A DNA stretch of 64,000 bases from Arcanobacterium sp. GTDB lineage: Bacteria; Actinomycetota; Actinomycetes; Actinomycetales; Actinomycetaceae. Positions 20,127 to 29,521 of this stretch are shown piece after piece. The notes beneath the pieces were generated by a model, which saw only the letters and a program-made list of their open reading frames with translations, ran no database searches and was not told the origin of the DNA. The translations under genes and the position numbers were made by a program. Within the stretch, counting starts at the first letter, position 1, and each line of letters starts with the position of its first letter. The stretch lies in the NCBI GenBank assembly GCA_022778805.1, contig JALFSN010000008.1:231669-295668 (forward strand). The letters are read 5' to 3'.

Positions 20127-21422
20127 TTAAGCTGCTTCGCCGATGACGAGACGAGGGGTTCCTTTCCACAGCTCAGGATCCGTGATCCGCCGGCCATCAA
20201 AGAGCAATTTAATACCTGGGAGATCAGTTGGAGTTACCGTCTTATAGGCCGCGTGATCTGCTTGCACGATTGCCGCGTCTACGGGATCTCCGAAATGGTA
20301 CGCGTCCCAGCCAAAAGCAGCCAGTTCATCATCAGTAAACATAGGATCATGCACGGTGACGATGGCGCCCTTCTCCCGCAACTCGTTGACAGTGGCGAAT
20401 ACGCCAGAGAACGCCGTCTCTTTAACGCCGCCACGGTAAGATGCACCGAGCACGACGATCTTTTGCCCATTGAGGTCTCCCAGCACTTCTGCCACGCGGT
20501 TCACCACATATGCTGGCATACCCGCATTGAATGTTCGGGCTGTGCGAACGATAGAAGCATCAGGGTCGGTGGAGAGATATAGGCGCGGATACACTGGAAT
20601 GCAATGCCCTCCCACAGCAATACCCGGGCGATGGATATGAGAATAAGGCTGAGAATTACACGCATCAATTACACGCTGGATATCAATCCCCGCCTTATCG
20701 GCATAGACCGCAAACTGGTTTGCTAAACCGATATTGACATCGCGATAGGTGGTTTCAGCAAGCTTCGCCATCTCTGCTGCTTCCGCACACCCCATATCCC
20801 ACACGCCATTGGGGCGTGGTAGATCTGGGCGCTCATCGAAGGCGAGAACAGACTGATAAAAAGCGATTCCGGCTTGGGTGCCAGCATCATTCAACCCGCC
20901 AACGAGTTTAGGATAACGCCTTAAATCCTGGAAAACTCGGCCCGTGAGCACTCGCTCTGGGGAAAACACCAGATGGAAATCCGTTCCTTCTTTTAGCCCT
21001 GAGATTTCCTCAATCATCGGCTTCCACCGATTGCGGGTGGTTCCCACCGGGAGAGTGGTTTCATAAGAAATGAGCGTGCCCGGCGTCAGATTTTCTGCCA
21101 ACGATTTCGTGGCAGCATCCATCCATCCAAAATCAGGTTCCCATGTTTCATCATTGACGAAGAGTGGCACCACCAGCACAACAGCTTCAGCCTGCGGGAT
21201 CGCTTGCGCATAGTCTGTGGTTGCCCGTAGCCGACCAGCTGGCACTAATTGCGAGAGCTTCTCTTGCAGATGAGCTTCTCCAGGGAATGGCTCAGTGCCT
21301 TCATTCACTAGCTGCACAGTGTGTTCATTGACGTCCACACCGATCACATCGTGCCCCGCTTCGGCATACTGCACAGCCAGCGGCAACCCAATCTTTCCCA
21401 AAGCAACAACTGCGATACGCAT
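20127..21422 (-). CDS. UDP-N-acetylhexosamine 6-dehydrogenase (WecC/WbpA type)
   Basis: NAD-dependent four-electron oxidation of C6 of a UDP-HexNAc to the uronic acid. 431 residues from the ATG at 21422, which has TAGGAG 7 nt upstream; the frame can extend 10 codons further but without a ribosome site. The NAD-binding VVALGKIGLPLAVQYAEAGH motif is N-terminal, PERVLTGR and TTYRDVNIGLANQFA are mid-protein, and the catalytic Cys lies in GGHCIP. These fit the UDP-GlcNAc/UDP-ManNAc dehydrogenase branch better than UDP-glucose dehydrogenase. With the 2-epimerase at 32340 alone it could make UDP-ManNAcA; with the three genes at 36213-38907 it fits as WbpA, supplying UDP-GlcNAcA. Confidence 0.88.
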   Translation of the reverse strand: MRIAVVALGKIGLPLAVQYAEAGHDVIGVDVNEHTVQLVNEGTEPFPGEAHLQEKLSQLVPAGRLRATTDYAQAIPQAEAVVLVVPLFVNDETWEPDFGWMDAATKSLAENLTPGTLISYETTLPVGTTRNRWKPMIEEISGLKEGTDFHLVFSPERVLTGRVFQDLRRYPKLVGGLNDAGTQAGIAFYQSVLAFDERPDLPRPNGVWDMGCAEAAEMAKLAETTYRDVNIGLANQFAVYADKAGIDIQRVIDACNSQPYSHIHRPGIAVGGHCIPVYPRLYLSTDPDASIVRTARTFNAGMPAYVVNRVAEVLGDLNGQKIVVLGASYRGGVKETAFSGVFATVNELREKGAIVTVHDPMFTDDELAAFGWDAYHFGDPVDAAIVQADHAAYKTVTPTDLPGIKLLFDGRRITDPELWKGTPRLVIGEAA

Positions 21423-21696
21423 GGATACTCCTAAAATTCCAAAAGTTGACAATCACGTATTTCTAACCATCTAGATACTACCGCTCTCTGGCTCATTGCT
21501 TAAGCTATCACGCACAGGGCGAAAAGAGAGATCAGGCACTAGGAGGAGGCGGGCGGCAAGAAAATCTGGTGCTCATCAGCTGACATTTATAAAAATAAAG
21601 AGAAAAATTCTCACGCTCGCCATTATCAAAAATTCCTCGATATGATTTCAGCTAGTGTGAATTTTTTATTCGCCCCTCACCGACAGGAGTGTAACC

Positions 21697-22344
21697 ATGG
21701 CGAGAATATCAGAGTATATAGCCGCGCTTATATCGATAAGTTTGAGCGCTGGAATAGGGGTCTTACTTCCGCCTACTTCTACTCCATCTCTATCTGAGAG
21801 CACAGAACATTCTGCACCGGCAGCCGCTCCAACCCAATATGCAGCATCACCGAAAGCACTCGCAGCTATAGCCTCCTCTGAAGCAACCACTCCCTCTGAA
21901 AGTTCCGCTGTTCCTGAAAATCCAACACACGAACTTCCCTCCTCTATCGATGCATCAATCCCTGATTCGGCACAGATGGTGGCAGAGAATATCGCCTCTC
22001 TCCCGAATGGCACAATAAAAAACCTAGAAACCGGGGCAGCAATCACTGATCCCCACTTAGTCGGCACTTTCGAGAAAGCTCCTGATCCACTCGCTAAAAC
22101 TGCCGGAGAATCATTTATCCCTGTACCAGTGGCACAGGTGCGCGAGGCTCGTGGCAGGGTGGAACGTCTTTACCCATCCCCACCCCACAAATTGGCTACG
22201 GCTGGCAAAATTTTGCGAAGCTCACCTACTGTGGCACAACAGCCACCACCACCTGTATTTTTGCTGTCGATAAACCAGGGCGGCTCTATCGTTACACCTG
22301 GAACTTTCGAGGGTAATCCACCGGTGACGTCAGCACCACTCTGA
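21697..22344 (+). CDS. Putative exported Ser/Pro/Ala-rich protein, no known domain
   Basis: 215 residues, not recognised. A short N-terminal hydrophobic segment (residues 7-24, AALISISLSAGIGVLL) suggests a signal peptide or anchor; no lipobox Cys is present. Residues 25-95 are low complexity and rich in Ser, Pro, Ala and Thr, typical of wall-spanning linkers. Residues 95-160 look folded (NIASLPNGTIKNLETGAAI, TFEKAPDP), then another Pro-rich tail follows. CAGGAG 9 nt before the ATG is a good ribosome site, which supports translation. The lack of any enzymatic domain after the linker and the 119 bp of non-coding sequence after it leave open that it is the truncated N-terminus of a larger secreted protein. 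It is divergent from the dehydrogenase gene. Confidence 0.55.
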   Translation: MARISEYIAALISISLSAGIGVLLPPTSTPSLSESTEHSAPAAAPTQYAASPKALAAIASSEATTPSESSAVPENPTHELPSSIDASIPDSAQMVAENIASLPNGTIKNLETGAAITDPHLVGTFEKAPDPLAKTAGESFIPVPVAQVREARGRVERLYPSPPHKLATAGKILRSSPTVAQQPPPPVFLLSINQGGSIVTPGTFEGNPPVTSAPL

Positions 22345-22463
22345 CGCCACACCATCATTCTGACACCACCACGATTTTGTGCACATGCCCCCGGGCGTGC
22401 GCACACACATAGGAATTCCAGCTGTGGAGCGCAAGGAGTTCCAGTGCTGAGACGCTTCAACGT

Positions 22464-23504
22464 CTACCCCATGAGCGACTGATAAATGCTCTCCATTCTC
22501 TGCGCGAATTTCTCTGCGCCGAAATCGGCCACCGTACTCGCCACGTCTGCTGGCGTTGCTGCACGAGTTGCATCCACCACTTGGAGCACAGCCTCCGCCA
22601 ATGCGCCAGCATCTGTGGGGTCTTCCACTAATGCTCCAAAAGGAGGCCTCACGAAATCTCGCTGTCCGCCATTCGCTCCCATCACCACTCCGATTCCGCT
22701 GGCAAGGGCTTCAGCGGCGGCCAAGCAGAAAGTCTCCGCCTTTGTGGGCAAAAGAAAAATATTCGCCTGAGCCAAGTACTGCGGGATTTGTTCTGGCGGC
22801 ACTGCCCCAACAAAACGAATCGGCAACCCCTGGGCAGTTGCCACGCATTCTTCCATCAGCAGGCCTGCCCCAACCCAGGTGAGCGACACCTGATACCCTT
22901 GCTCTCGCAGCACTCGCACAGTCTCGATAGCATCGAGCGGCCCCTTGCCGTCAATGAGTGCACCTATCGAGATGATAGCAATCCCACGGCTCCAGTCTCT
23001 CTCAGGTGGCTTCTCGGCAGCAACCACGATATTTGGCACGACGGCTACATTCTTCGCTCCGTAACGCTCCAGCGCCTGTGCTAAGACTGACGACACCGCC
23101 AACACCTGATCGGGGCAACGCTCGAACTGAGCCAGGACGGCGGTGAGCGTGCTGCGGCGCAGATACTGTGACCAGTGCTCTGTATGTACCCACGGGCGCG
23201 GCACACCGCTGACGGCCAGCACTAACAGCGCAAACGCACCTGCCGAGTGCACAATATCTGCACGCTTCGAAAACGCGCGAATCTGAGCGGGAAGCCGCAG
23301 TATATCTACGATGCTGCGAGCTCCAACTCTCTCGATCAGCACTCCGCCGCGCACGAGCTTTTCCCTGCCGGAAAAGCTGCGGTCAATATGCAGCACGCGC
23401 ACATCGTGGATTTGGCTGAGCGCCATCACATCTCGCTCAACAAAGGGAGCAGTGTACGGCGATGCAGATGTGGGATACCACGCCGTCACATAAGCGATTT
23501 TCAT
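22464..23504 (-). CDS. GT4-family glycosyltransferase, last gene of operon
   Basis: 346 residues, GT-B fold. The N-terminal MKIAYVTAWYPTSASPYTAPFVERD is typical of GT4 enzymes with a flexible acceptor loop, and the C-terminal domain has VGAVPPEQIPQYLAQANIFLLPTKAETFCLAAAEALASG, the nucleotide-sugar E-x7-E motif region. It follows the GT2 gene by 47 bp, the largest gap in this leftward operon. GGAG lies about 11 nt before the ATG. The donor sugar is unknown; a cytoplasmic, membrane-associated transferase adding one residue to a lipid-linked glycan is expected. Confidence 0.88.
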   Translation of the reverse strand: MKIAYVTAWYPTSASPYTAPFVERDVMALSQIHDVRVLHIDRSFSGREKLVRGGVLIERVGARSIVDILRLPAQIRAFSKRADIVHSAGAFALLVLAVSGVPRPWVHTEHWSQYLRRSTLTAVLAQFERCPDQVLAVSSVLAQALERYGAKNVAVVPNIVVAAEKPPERDWSRGIAIISIGALIDGKGPLDAIETVRVLREQGYQVSLTWVGAGLLMEECVATAQGLPIRFVGAVPPEQIPQYLAQANIFLLPTKAETFCLAAAEALASGIGVVMGANGGQRDFVRPPFGALVEDPTDAGALAEAVLQVVDATRAATPADVASTVADFGAEKFAQRMESIYQSLMG

Positions 23505-23551
23505 ACAATCAACACTCCGCTTCTATCACTGTCTAACTGCCGCCTGTCCAG

Positions 23552-24613
23552 CTACCGTAATGCTCTGGTGACGGCGGAACTTGTCATAAAACGCAGTGGC
23601 GCCTCGCGATGTAATGCCATACGCCATGAGGCGGGTATCAAGGTGGTAAACGTCCTAAAATTTCTCCGAGCTAGTGCTGCCGCATTAAGTTCAGCAAGCG
23701 GCGTATCCGTGTCGAGCAAGGCACGTATCAATCTCCTGTCTGCTCGTGAAAGAATATCGACACATCGGGGAGCTGCATCGAGAATCACGCGCAGCCATCT
23801 CGCAATATACTCACGATCTCCGGTTTGCCACGCATTGTGCTGTGCTCTCATCCAGGCAAAGCCAAAGAAATGAATCCGCAGATATTTAAACGCGATTGCT
23901 TCGCGCACGCTCGAATCTATCAAATCTGGCCGCGCCCACAGAACTTCGCAATGCTTCAGCTCATCTGCTGCGGGGGCTAGGCGCATCGTCACGCGGTCAC
24001 GTGCGTCAGAATTAATCTGATAGGCAGGCCCTCGGCGCTGCACGCGGATTTTTCCTTCCGTCCACAGCCGAAACGAGAACTCCAGATCTTCGCCAGTTGC
24101 CAACCCAGAGGTAAACGAGAGCTGATGTTCTTTCAAAAATTCTCGGCGCATCAATCCCAGTGGAGCACTCTGATAAAAAAGGCGATCTTTTACCGGTGAA
24201 CACCACCGATGCGGGAAAATTCTCACTGGCGGGGTTGGCACAGTGCGCCCATTCAATTCGGTGCGAGCAATCACGGCATCCGCATCTTTGGAGAGAGCAA
24301 GCCAGGAACGCACGGCACCAGCCTGTAGCTCGTCGTCAGATCCCATAACGGCCACCCACGGCGCCGTAGCACAGCGCAGTCCATAGTTAAAAGGCCCTGC
24401 TGGAGAGTGAATTCCATCATTCAATTCCACATACTGCGCACGATCGCGTAGATCGCTAGGAATCACTGCACGGATGCGTTTCGCCTCAATATTGTGGCAC
24501 ACCACTATGGCTCGCGTATATTCTCCATTGCCCACTAGCACCGAGCGCACCGCCCGCCCCACTGGCCGATGCTCACTGTGGCAAGCAATAATCACATCGA
24601 CTGCGTCAAACAT
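23552..24613 (-). CDS. GT2-like glycosyltransferase (operon copy b)
   Basis: 353 residues from the ATG at 24613, which has GGAGGGGC just upstream and overlaps the preceding gene by 8 bp. GT-A fold: DVIIACHSEHRPVGRAV at the start, then VAVMGSDDEL as the DxD-like site and VKDRLFYQSAPLGLM and TGEDLEFSFRLWTEG as acceptor region. It is a clear paralogue of 27297-28391, which has the same motifs in the same order. The metal motif is GSDD, not the more usual DADD, in both copies, so this is a distinct GT2 subfamily. Sugar specificity is unknown. Confidence 0.85.
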   Translation of the reverse strand: MFDAVDVIIACHSEHRPVGRAVRSVLVGNGEYTRAIVVCHNIEAKRIRAVIPSDLRDRAQYVELNDGIHSPAGPFNYGLRCATAPWVAVMGSDDELQAGAVRSWLALSKDADAVIARTELNGRTVPTPPVRIFPHRWCSPVKDRLFYQSAPLGLMRREFLKEHQLSFTSGLATGEDLEFSFRLWTEGKIRVQRRGPAYQINSDARDRVTMRLAPAADELKHCEVLWARPDLIDSSVREAIAFKYLRIHFFGFAWMRAQHNAWQTGDREYIARWLRVILDAAPRCVDILSRADRRLIRALLDTDTPLAELNAAALARRNFRTFTTLIPASWRMALHREAPLRFMTSSAVTRALR

Positions 24614-26156
24614 GCCCCTCCTTATCGCCGCTATCGCCGTCGTTACCAGCACCTTTCTTGAAAAGGAGCTGTGCTATCTGCGCGTTGATGCGTTCAAGTG
24701 AAAGCGTGCTCTCCAGATACTCACGCCCCTGCTCAAACGGCAACGGCGTGGCCAGCACTCGCTCAGCAGCCTCCACCGGCGTATTCACCAACCACTCACC
24801 AGGGTAAACCGAAGCAGCACCACCAAGCCCTTTTACCTCCGGCCAATCCCGCACCACCGGTACCGCACCAGAGGCCACGCCCTCTACCACGGCTTGATGG
24901 AAACTCTCCAATACCGATGTCGATAGAATATAACCGACCCGACGCAACACCTGCGGCACATCATCACGCTGGCCGAGCATCTCTACCGCATCCCCATATC
25001 CTGCAACCCGATTCATCAGAGCTTGAGCCCAACTATCCAGAGCCGCCGGAGCAGCTCCCACCAACAGCAGCCGCCACCGCTCATCACGTTCACGCAGCAC
25101 ATCTAACACGTCCAAAGCGAAATCGGGGTCTTTCACCCACGACGACCAGCCAATCAGCCCCAACGTGTAAGTAGCCTCTGGATTTTTCTCCAGATCAAAA
25201 CGCCGAGCATCCACACCAAGGGGAATCACAAACTGCTCCATCTCAGATAAACCAGGCCGATGCATCAGCAGCACTCGGCGCACCCACTCCGAGACAAACA
25301 CCAGCCCATCGCATCCCGACGTTTCCACAAACTGCGGCCACTGCGTCTGCACCTCATAGCGATGCAGCCGAATAATCACCGGCTTGTCTAAACGCGCCTG
25401 AGTGATGTACGCAGCAAGAGCGCTCCCCCATTCGATCCACACTACATCGGCCTGATCCACCACCGTCTGCAACTGCGCCGTCAAGCCAACACTTCCACCC
25501 CGAGCCAGCACTGCCGCCCGCCGAGCCAATTCCCGAGATTTCAACTCTGAGAGCACAGCAGGCTGTCCAGCCACGTCAAAATCCAGCACCGTCCAACCCT
25601 GCCGCTCCAGGTACACCCTCTGATCAGCAAAAAAACGGTTCGTTCCTTGATGGGCAAGCAGAAGCGTACCTGGCTGGCTCGGATAGTGCGGTTTCTTCCG
25701 GTGCCGCGCCGCCGTTATAGCAGTGTACGCGTGGGATGATCGCAAAAACTCAGTGGGTGCACTGCTGTCCACAAAAGGTGAAGAATCCGCAAGCGCGTAA
25801 TTTTTATAGAAGAGACAGTCCAGGATATCTGCGATGAGAACTGCTGCCTTGCCAGTTTTTCCACTCTCCCAATAGCGATCAGCGTGCCGCAAGAGGTGCT
25901 TGAGGGTAGGCTCCAAGCCGTTTATTGCCGAGGAATCCTCCCCGTATATGCGCAGCCGCCGCAACAGCACGTGAATGCGTGGAGGCAAATGCGATCCAGC
26001 AGTGTCTTCTAGGGTGCGCATGAAGCGATTCGTCCTATTTCTAATCGAGAGTGGCGCTTTAAGGCCGAGCATATAGAGAAACGGGAATGTCCCATCCTTG
26101 GGCGCGTTGCGCACTAAATTCAGCAGCAGCGACAGTTTCCCTGTTAGCGACGTCAT
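24606..26156 (-). CDS. GT4-like glycosyltransferase with N-terminal extension
   Basis: About 516 residues. The first 150 are an extra basic, mainly helical region without a recognised domain. The GT-B portion follows: TLLLAHQGTNRFFADQRVYLERQGWTV, then IIRLHRYEVQTQWPQFV, FVSEWVRRVLL, and a C-terminal donor domain with GLIGWSSWVKDPDFALDVLDVL and STSVLESFHQAVVEGVASG (E-x7-E). I favour the ATG at 26156, 7 nt after GAGGGG; a GTG at 26162 overlaps the previous stop but lies too close to the ribosome site. It sits between the duplicated GT4/GT2 genes of the operon. Confidence 0.85.
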   Translation of the reverse strand: MTSLTGKLSLLLNLVRNAPKDGTFPFLYMLGLKAPLSIRNRTNRFMRTLEDTAGSHLPPRIHVLLRRLRIYGEDSSAINGLEPTLKHLLRHADRYWESGKTGKAAVLIADILDCLFYKNYALADSSPFVDSSAPTEFLRSSHAYTAITAARHRKKPHYPSQPGTLLLAHQGTNRFFADQRVYLERQGWTVLDFDVAGQPAVLSELKSRELARRAAVLARGGSVGLTAQLQTVVDQADVVWIEWGSALAAYITQARLDKPVIIRLHRYEVQTQWPQFVETSGCDGLVFVSEWVRRVLLMHRPGLSEMEQFVIPLGVDARRFDLEKNPEATYTLGLIGWSSWVKDPDFALDVLDVLRERDERWRLLLVGAAPAALDSWAQALMNRVAGYGDAVEMLGQRDDVPQVLRRVGYILSTSVLESFHQAVVEGVASGAVPVVRDWPEVKGLGGAASVYPGEWLVNTPVEAAERVLATPLPFEQGREYLESTLSLERINAQIAQLLFKKGAGNDGDSGDKEGHV

Positions 26157-26158
26157 CT

Positions 26159-27292
26159 TCACGCCCCTCTGCTCGCTATATTATCCAGCGCAGATACCCA
26201 CGCACCCATCTGATTTTCCGCACTGAGTTCCTTAGCTACACTATCGGAAGCGGCTTTCAGCTGCTGCACTCGCTCCACCGTCAATAGTTTCAAACTGGCA
26301 ACAAGATCTTGCGCTTCAAAGCCTTTCGCGATAATCCCATTCTGGGCGTCGTTCACCAACTTCATCATCTCCGGTGAGGGGCCGATAAGAATCCCTAAAC
26401 GCGCCTGCACATAGTCGAACACTTTGTTGGGCAAAGCCCAAGTGTTATTGAAATTCGAGGGGATCATCAGGTGAACACCCACATCATAGCGGTTCAACGT
26501 ATCCACCAGTTGCACATACGGCACCGGATCGTGAAAAACGATACGCTCTGACGCATATGTATCTTTCAGATATTGCAAAAAAGGCGGATCGTTAGGGGTC
26601 AAATACAGATCTATCGTCACCGGAGCATCAGACTCTTGTACGGCCTGTAAGGTGACGTCGAGATGCCTGTTGCGCAAGCATGCACCGGAGTGCACCAACT
26701 TAATTGGCTCACTGACGGCTCTGGGAATTAATGCAGCGTAGGGCGTCGCATTGGGCACAATATCGACATCCAAACCACAGTATTCGCGGTATGCCTTTTG
26801 CAGACCGCCGCTCACCGTGGTGCATGAGGTAGCTTGTGGCAAATAGTGCTTGCACAGCCATAAAATCCATGGCTTGCGATATCGCGTCCAAGATGGATCA
26901 TCTTCGTGCAACGCCGGGTAATACTCATGTAGGTCTGCATGAAAACCGTAGCGCAGTTTCATCCTTGCTACGAGCGGGACAGCATCGAGATCGTTGGCAA
27001 TGGCCAGATCAAACTTTTTCCCTCTCAAAGCTTTCCACGCGGCTCGAATAGCCGGAATTCTCCAATATGCAGCCCGATACTGATGGAGCAAAATATAGCG
27101 CCCATTGACAGCCCGCAACGTATCCATCACCGGCAATTGAATATGCTGGCTCACTCCCTCAGGAGCCTGCCCAAAACTAGCCGTCGTCACATCATACGTA
27201 TCCCTAAAAAGCCGCACTTGTTTCAACACCCGCGCGTCGGCGTTGATATCGGAAAACGATACGATCAGAAGTTCTTTACGCTGATCAGCCAC
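26159..27292 (-). CDS. GT4-like glycosyltransferase (operon copy b)
   Basis: 378 residues starting at a GTG at 27292, 4 nt after the upstream stop. The open frame continues to 27424 but would overlap the upstream gene by 128 bp, and the GTG start aligns with its paralogue at 28388. GT-B fold: ELLIVSFSDINADARVLKQVRLF, FDLAIANDLDAVPLVARM, DLHEYYP, then TVSGGLQKAY, VHSGACLRNRHLDV and LPNKVFDYVQARLGILIGPSPEM in the donor domain. The closest relative in the window is 28388-29521, with matching residues throughout. Overlap with the next gene couples translation. Confidence 0.86.
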   Translation of the reverse strand: MADQRKELLIVSFSDINADARVLKQVRLFRDTYDVTTASFGQAPEGVSQHIQLPVMDTLRAVNGRYILLHQYRAAYWRIPAIRAAWKALRGKKFDLAIANDLDAVPLVARMKLRYGFHADLHEYYPALHEDDPSWTRYRKPWILWLCKHYLPQATSCTTVSGGLQKAYREYCGLDVDIVPNATPYAALIPRAVSEPIKLVHSGACLRNRHLDVTLQAVQESDAPVTIDLYLTPNDPPFLQYLKDTYASERIVFHDPVPYVQLVDTLNRYDVGVHLMIPSNFNNTWALPNKVFDYVQARLGILIGPSPEMMKLVNDAQNGIIAKGFEAQDLVASLKLLTVERVQQLKAASDSVAKELSAENQMGAWVSALDNIASRGA

Positions 27293-27296
27293 TGTT

Positions 27297-28391
27297 TCAG
27301 CCCTCTTCCCTGCCCTCTGAACGGGCAATATGCAACCCCGTTGCCCAATAGCGCACCGGCGATTCCGCGTTGCATATATAACGCAATCGGCTGGGAAGCC
27401 CACGGCGCACCGGCGGCAGTGCAAATTCTTTACTCAGCGCCTGATTCACTTCCAGCTGGTCACCACCGATAAGAGCCTGCAGAATTCGCGCTGTACCTGG
27501 CTGGAACACCCCTAAAAAACCTGGAACTTCAGCTGCTAACCGCCGCGCAGCCGAACTCAATGCCGCACAGTCAGCTTCCTTGTGTGCATCGCATTCCCCG
27601 CTATGCCCGTCTCCTAAGCGAGAGCGCGCAGCTGTGAGCAGATCAATTCGTGCCTGTTTTACAGCCAGCGCAAAACGCACATTGCTTGGCAGCTGCTGCG
27701 TGACGGCGTCATCCCAAGTACGCGCCCACAGCGCAGCTAATTCTGCCGCCGGGCGCGGAGTGAGCGTCACCCGTTTTTCTGCATCTGCACCCACTACATA
27801 GGCCGGATCTGCAAAGCTGTACGATATCTGTAGATGTGATGTCCATAGCCGCAAAGAAACTCTCTGATCTTCACCAGTTTCCACATCATTCGCAAAGGCC
27901 ATATCGGGATCTTGCATGATCTCTGTGCGGAAAATCCCAAGCGGAGCAGTGCGATAAAAGAGTCGATCACGGACGGGATGTAGGTTTCTTGTCCGAGCAG
28001 TGAAAGGGAGCTTTCCTTTGCCCGTGGCGGGATGCCGCAATGGCGCAATCACGCCGTCAGCTTTATCGTGGTGAGCACGGCTCAGATACGCTGCAAGTGC
28101 ACCCTCTTCAAACCAATCATCTGATCCCATTATCCCCACCCAAGGAGCTCTAGCCGCAGCGATTCCCACGTTAAAAGGTACTCCAGGGTGCCCCTCACCA
28201 TGGAGACAAGAGATAAGGGTAATACGGCTGCTGTCAAGCCCACGGAGCCGCTGCTTCACCACATCTTGGTCGAGATTGTGAGCGACAACTATCGCCGCAG
28301 CCTGTGGGCAGGTCAGCACCTGGGCAACAGCGCGCTCCACAGGCCGTTCAGCCTGATGCGTGGCTACAACAATCTGCACATCGGCATTCAT
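27297..28391 (-). CDS. GT2-like glycosyltransferase (operon copy a)
   Basis: 364 residues from the ATG at 28391, which overlaps the previous stop as ATGA and has GGGGAGG upstream. GT-A fold with DVQIVVATHQAERPVERAV, VGIMGSDDWFEEGAL, VRDRLFYRTAPLGIF and TGEDQRVSLRLW. It is paralogous to 23552-24613, including the GSDD motif. A variable C-terminal half (LSSAARRLAAEVPGFLG) may set acceptor choice. Lying directly between two paralogous GT4 genes, it belongs to a duplicated GT4-GT2 module. Confidence 0.85.
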   Translation of the reverse strand: MNADVQIVVATHQAERPVERAVAQVLTCPQAAAIVVAHNLDQDVVKQRLRGLDSSRITLISCLHGEGHPGVPFNVGIAAARAPWVGIMGSDDWFEEGALAAYLSRAHHDKADGVIAPLRHPATGKGKLPFTARTRNLHPVRDRLFYRTAPLGIFRTEIMQDPDMAFANDVETGEDQRVSLRLWTSHLQISYSFADPAYVVGADAEKRVTLTPRPAAELAALWARTWDDAVTQQLPSNVRFALAVKQARIDLLTAARSRLGDGHSGECDAHKEADCAALSSAARRLAAEVPGFLGVFQPGTARILQALIGGDQLEVNQALSKEFALPPVRRGLPSRLRYICNAESPVRYWATGLHIARSEGREEG

Positions 28392-29521
28392 AATTCCTCC
28401 CCGCACAGAGCAGCAACCGCACGTTCCCACCCTTGGATTTGATTTTCAGCACTGAGCTCATAAGCAGCCTCATGAGCTGCCTGTTTCCAGCTACGTACCT
28501 GAGCTGACGTCACTGAATCTAACAACTGCGTAAAAGCAGCCTGGCTAAAATCGAAGGCTATCGCACCGCACGCATACTTTTCCACATCGTGCGCCATCTC
28601 GGGAGAGGGACCAATGAGCACTCCAAGGCGTGCCTGCACAAAATCAAAGAACTTATTTGGCAGCGCATAGCGATTGTTGAAGCTGACAGGCGGAAGAGAA
28701 TAAATCCCGCAGTCATAATCATTCAACGTGCGCACTATATCCGATGTGGGAAGAGGGCCATGCACACGTACACGTTTATCGTGATTCCCTATTTCTTCAA
28801 TCGCCTGTACCACCGCTCGATCGGTTGGCACCAAATAAAAATCAACTGTGCAGTCAAGCGCCGACTCGTGCACAGCGCGTGCCAATAGATCGAGTTTCCG
28901 ATCTGGGTGTGCCACCCCATGATGTACTAACCGAATCGGCGAATGGACGGCGGTAGGGTGCAGATCCATATAAGGGCTAGCGTTCGTCACCACTTCCGGA
29001 CGGAAACCGAACTCTTGCTGATATTTTTGTGCAATTCCCTCAGCCACCGTGCTCCAGGACTGCGCTTTCGTCACGTAACGTCTGCACACCCAGGAACGGA
29101 AAGGAGCGATAAACCACCGCCAGCGGCGTAACTGTTCTTTTTCTAATGGAGCATATTCATGCAGATCGGAATGCACCCCATACCGCGGTTGAAGACTCAG
29201 CGCCAGCGGCACAGTATCAAAATCATCAGCCACAATAACATCAAATACGTGCCCTGCCAGCAGGCGTTGTCCCTCACGGACGGCAGCATTGCTCCAATAT
29301 GCACGTTCATATTGATGCGTGACGATAGAAAAATTGTCGTAGCGCCAGTGGATAGCGTGATCGGGAATCTGGAAGTGCTCCGCCACGCCATCTGGGGCCA
29401 CGCCGTAACCACATGTATACAGCTCATAGCGACTAGCAAAAAGTTTCACTTGTTTCAGCACCCGCGCATCGCGGAAAATCGGGGAAAAAGATAAAATGAG
29501 CAACTTTTTCTTCTCATTCAT
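28388..29521 (-). CDS. GT4-like glycosyltransferase (operon copy a)
   Basis: 377 residues. The N-terminal KKKLLILSFSPIFRDARVLKQVKLF and the donor-domain LPNKFFDFVQARLGVLIGPSPEM match the copy at 26159. FDVIVADDFDTVPLALSL and HSDLHEYAPLE are shared landmarks. I place the start at the ATG at 29521, 7 nt after AGGGGAG; the GTG at 29527 is only 1 nt away. It overlaps the ABC transporter gene by 8 bp, so it is translationally coupled to it. As second gene of the operon it may act early on the lipid carrier, but the order of reactions cannot be read from gene order alone. Confidence 0.86.
   Translation of the reverse strand: MNEKKKLLILSFSPIFRDARVLKQVKLFASRYELYTCGYGVAPDGVAEHFQIPDHAIHWRYDNFSIVTHQYERAYWSNAAVREGQRLLAGHVFDVIVADDFDTVPLALSLQPRYGVHSDLHEYAPLEKEQLRRWRWFIAPFRSWVCRRYVTKAQSWSTVAEGIAQKYQQEFGFRPEVVTNASPYMDLHPTAVHSPIRLVHHGVAHPDRKLDLLARAVHESALDCTVDFYLVPTDRAVVQAIEEIGNHDKRVRVHGPLPTSDIVRTLNDYDCGIYSLPPVSFNNRYALPNKFFDFVQARLGVLIGPSPEMAHDVEKYACGAIAFDFSQAAFTQLLDSVTSAQVRSWKQAAHEAAYELSAENQIQGWERAVAALCGEEL

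Noticed and set aside
21666..22067. 133-codon frame opposite the exported Ser/Pro protein
   Set aside because: The plus-strand frame has a much better ribosome site and a signal-like N-terminus; the antisense product is a mirror of its low complexity.
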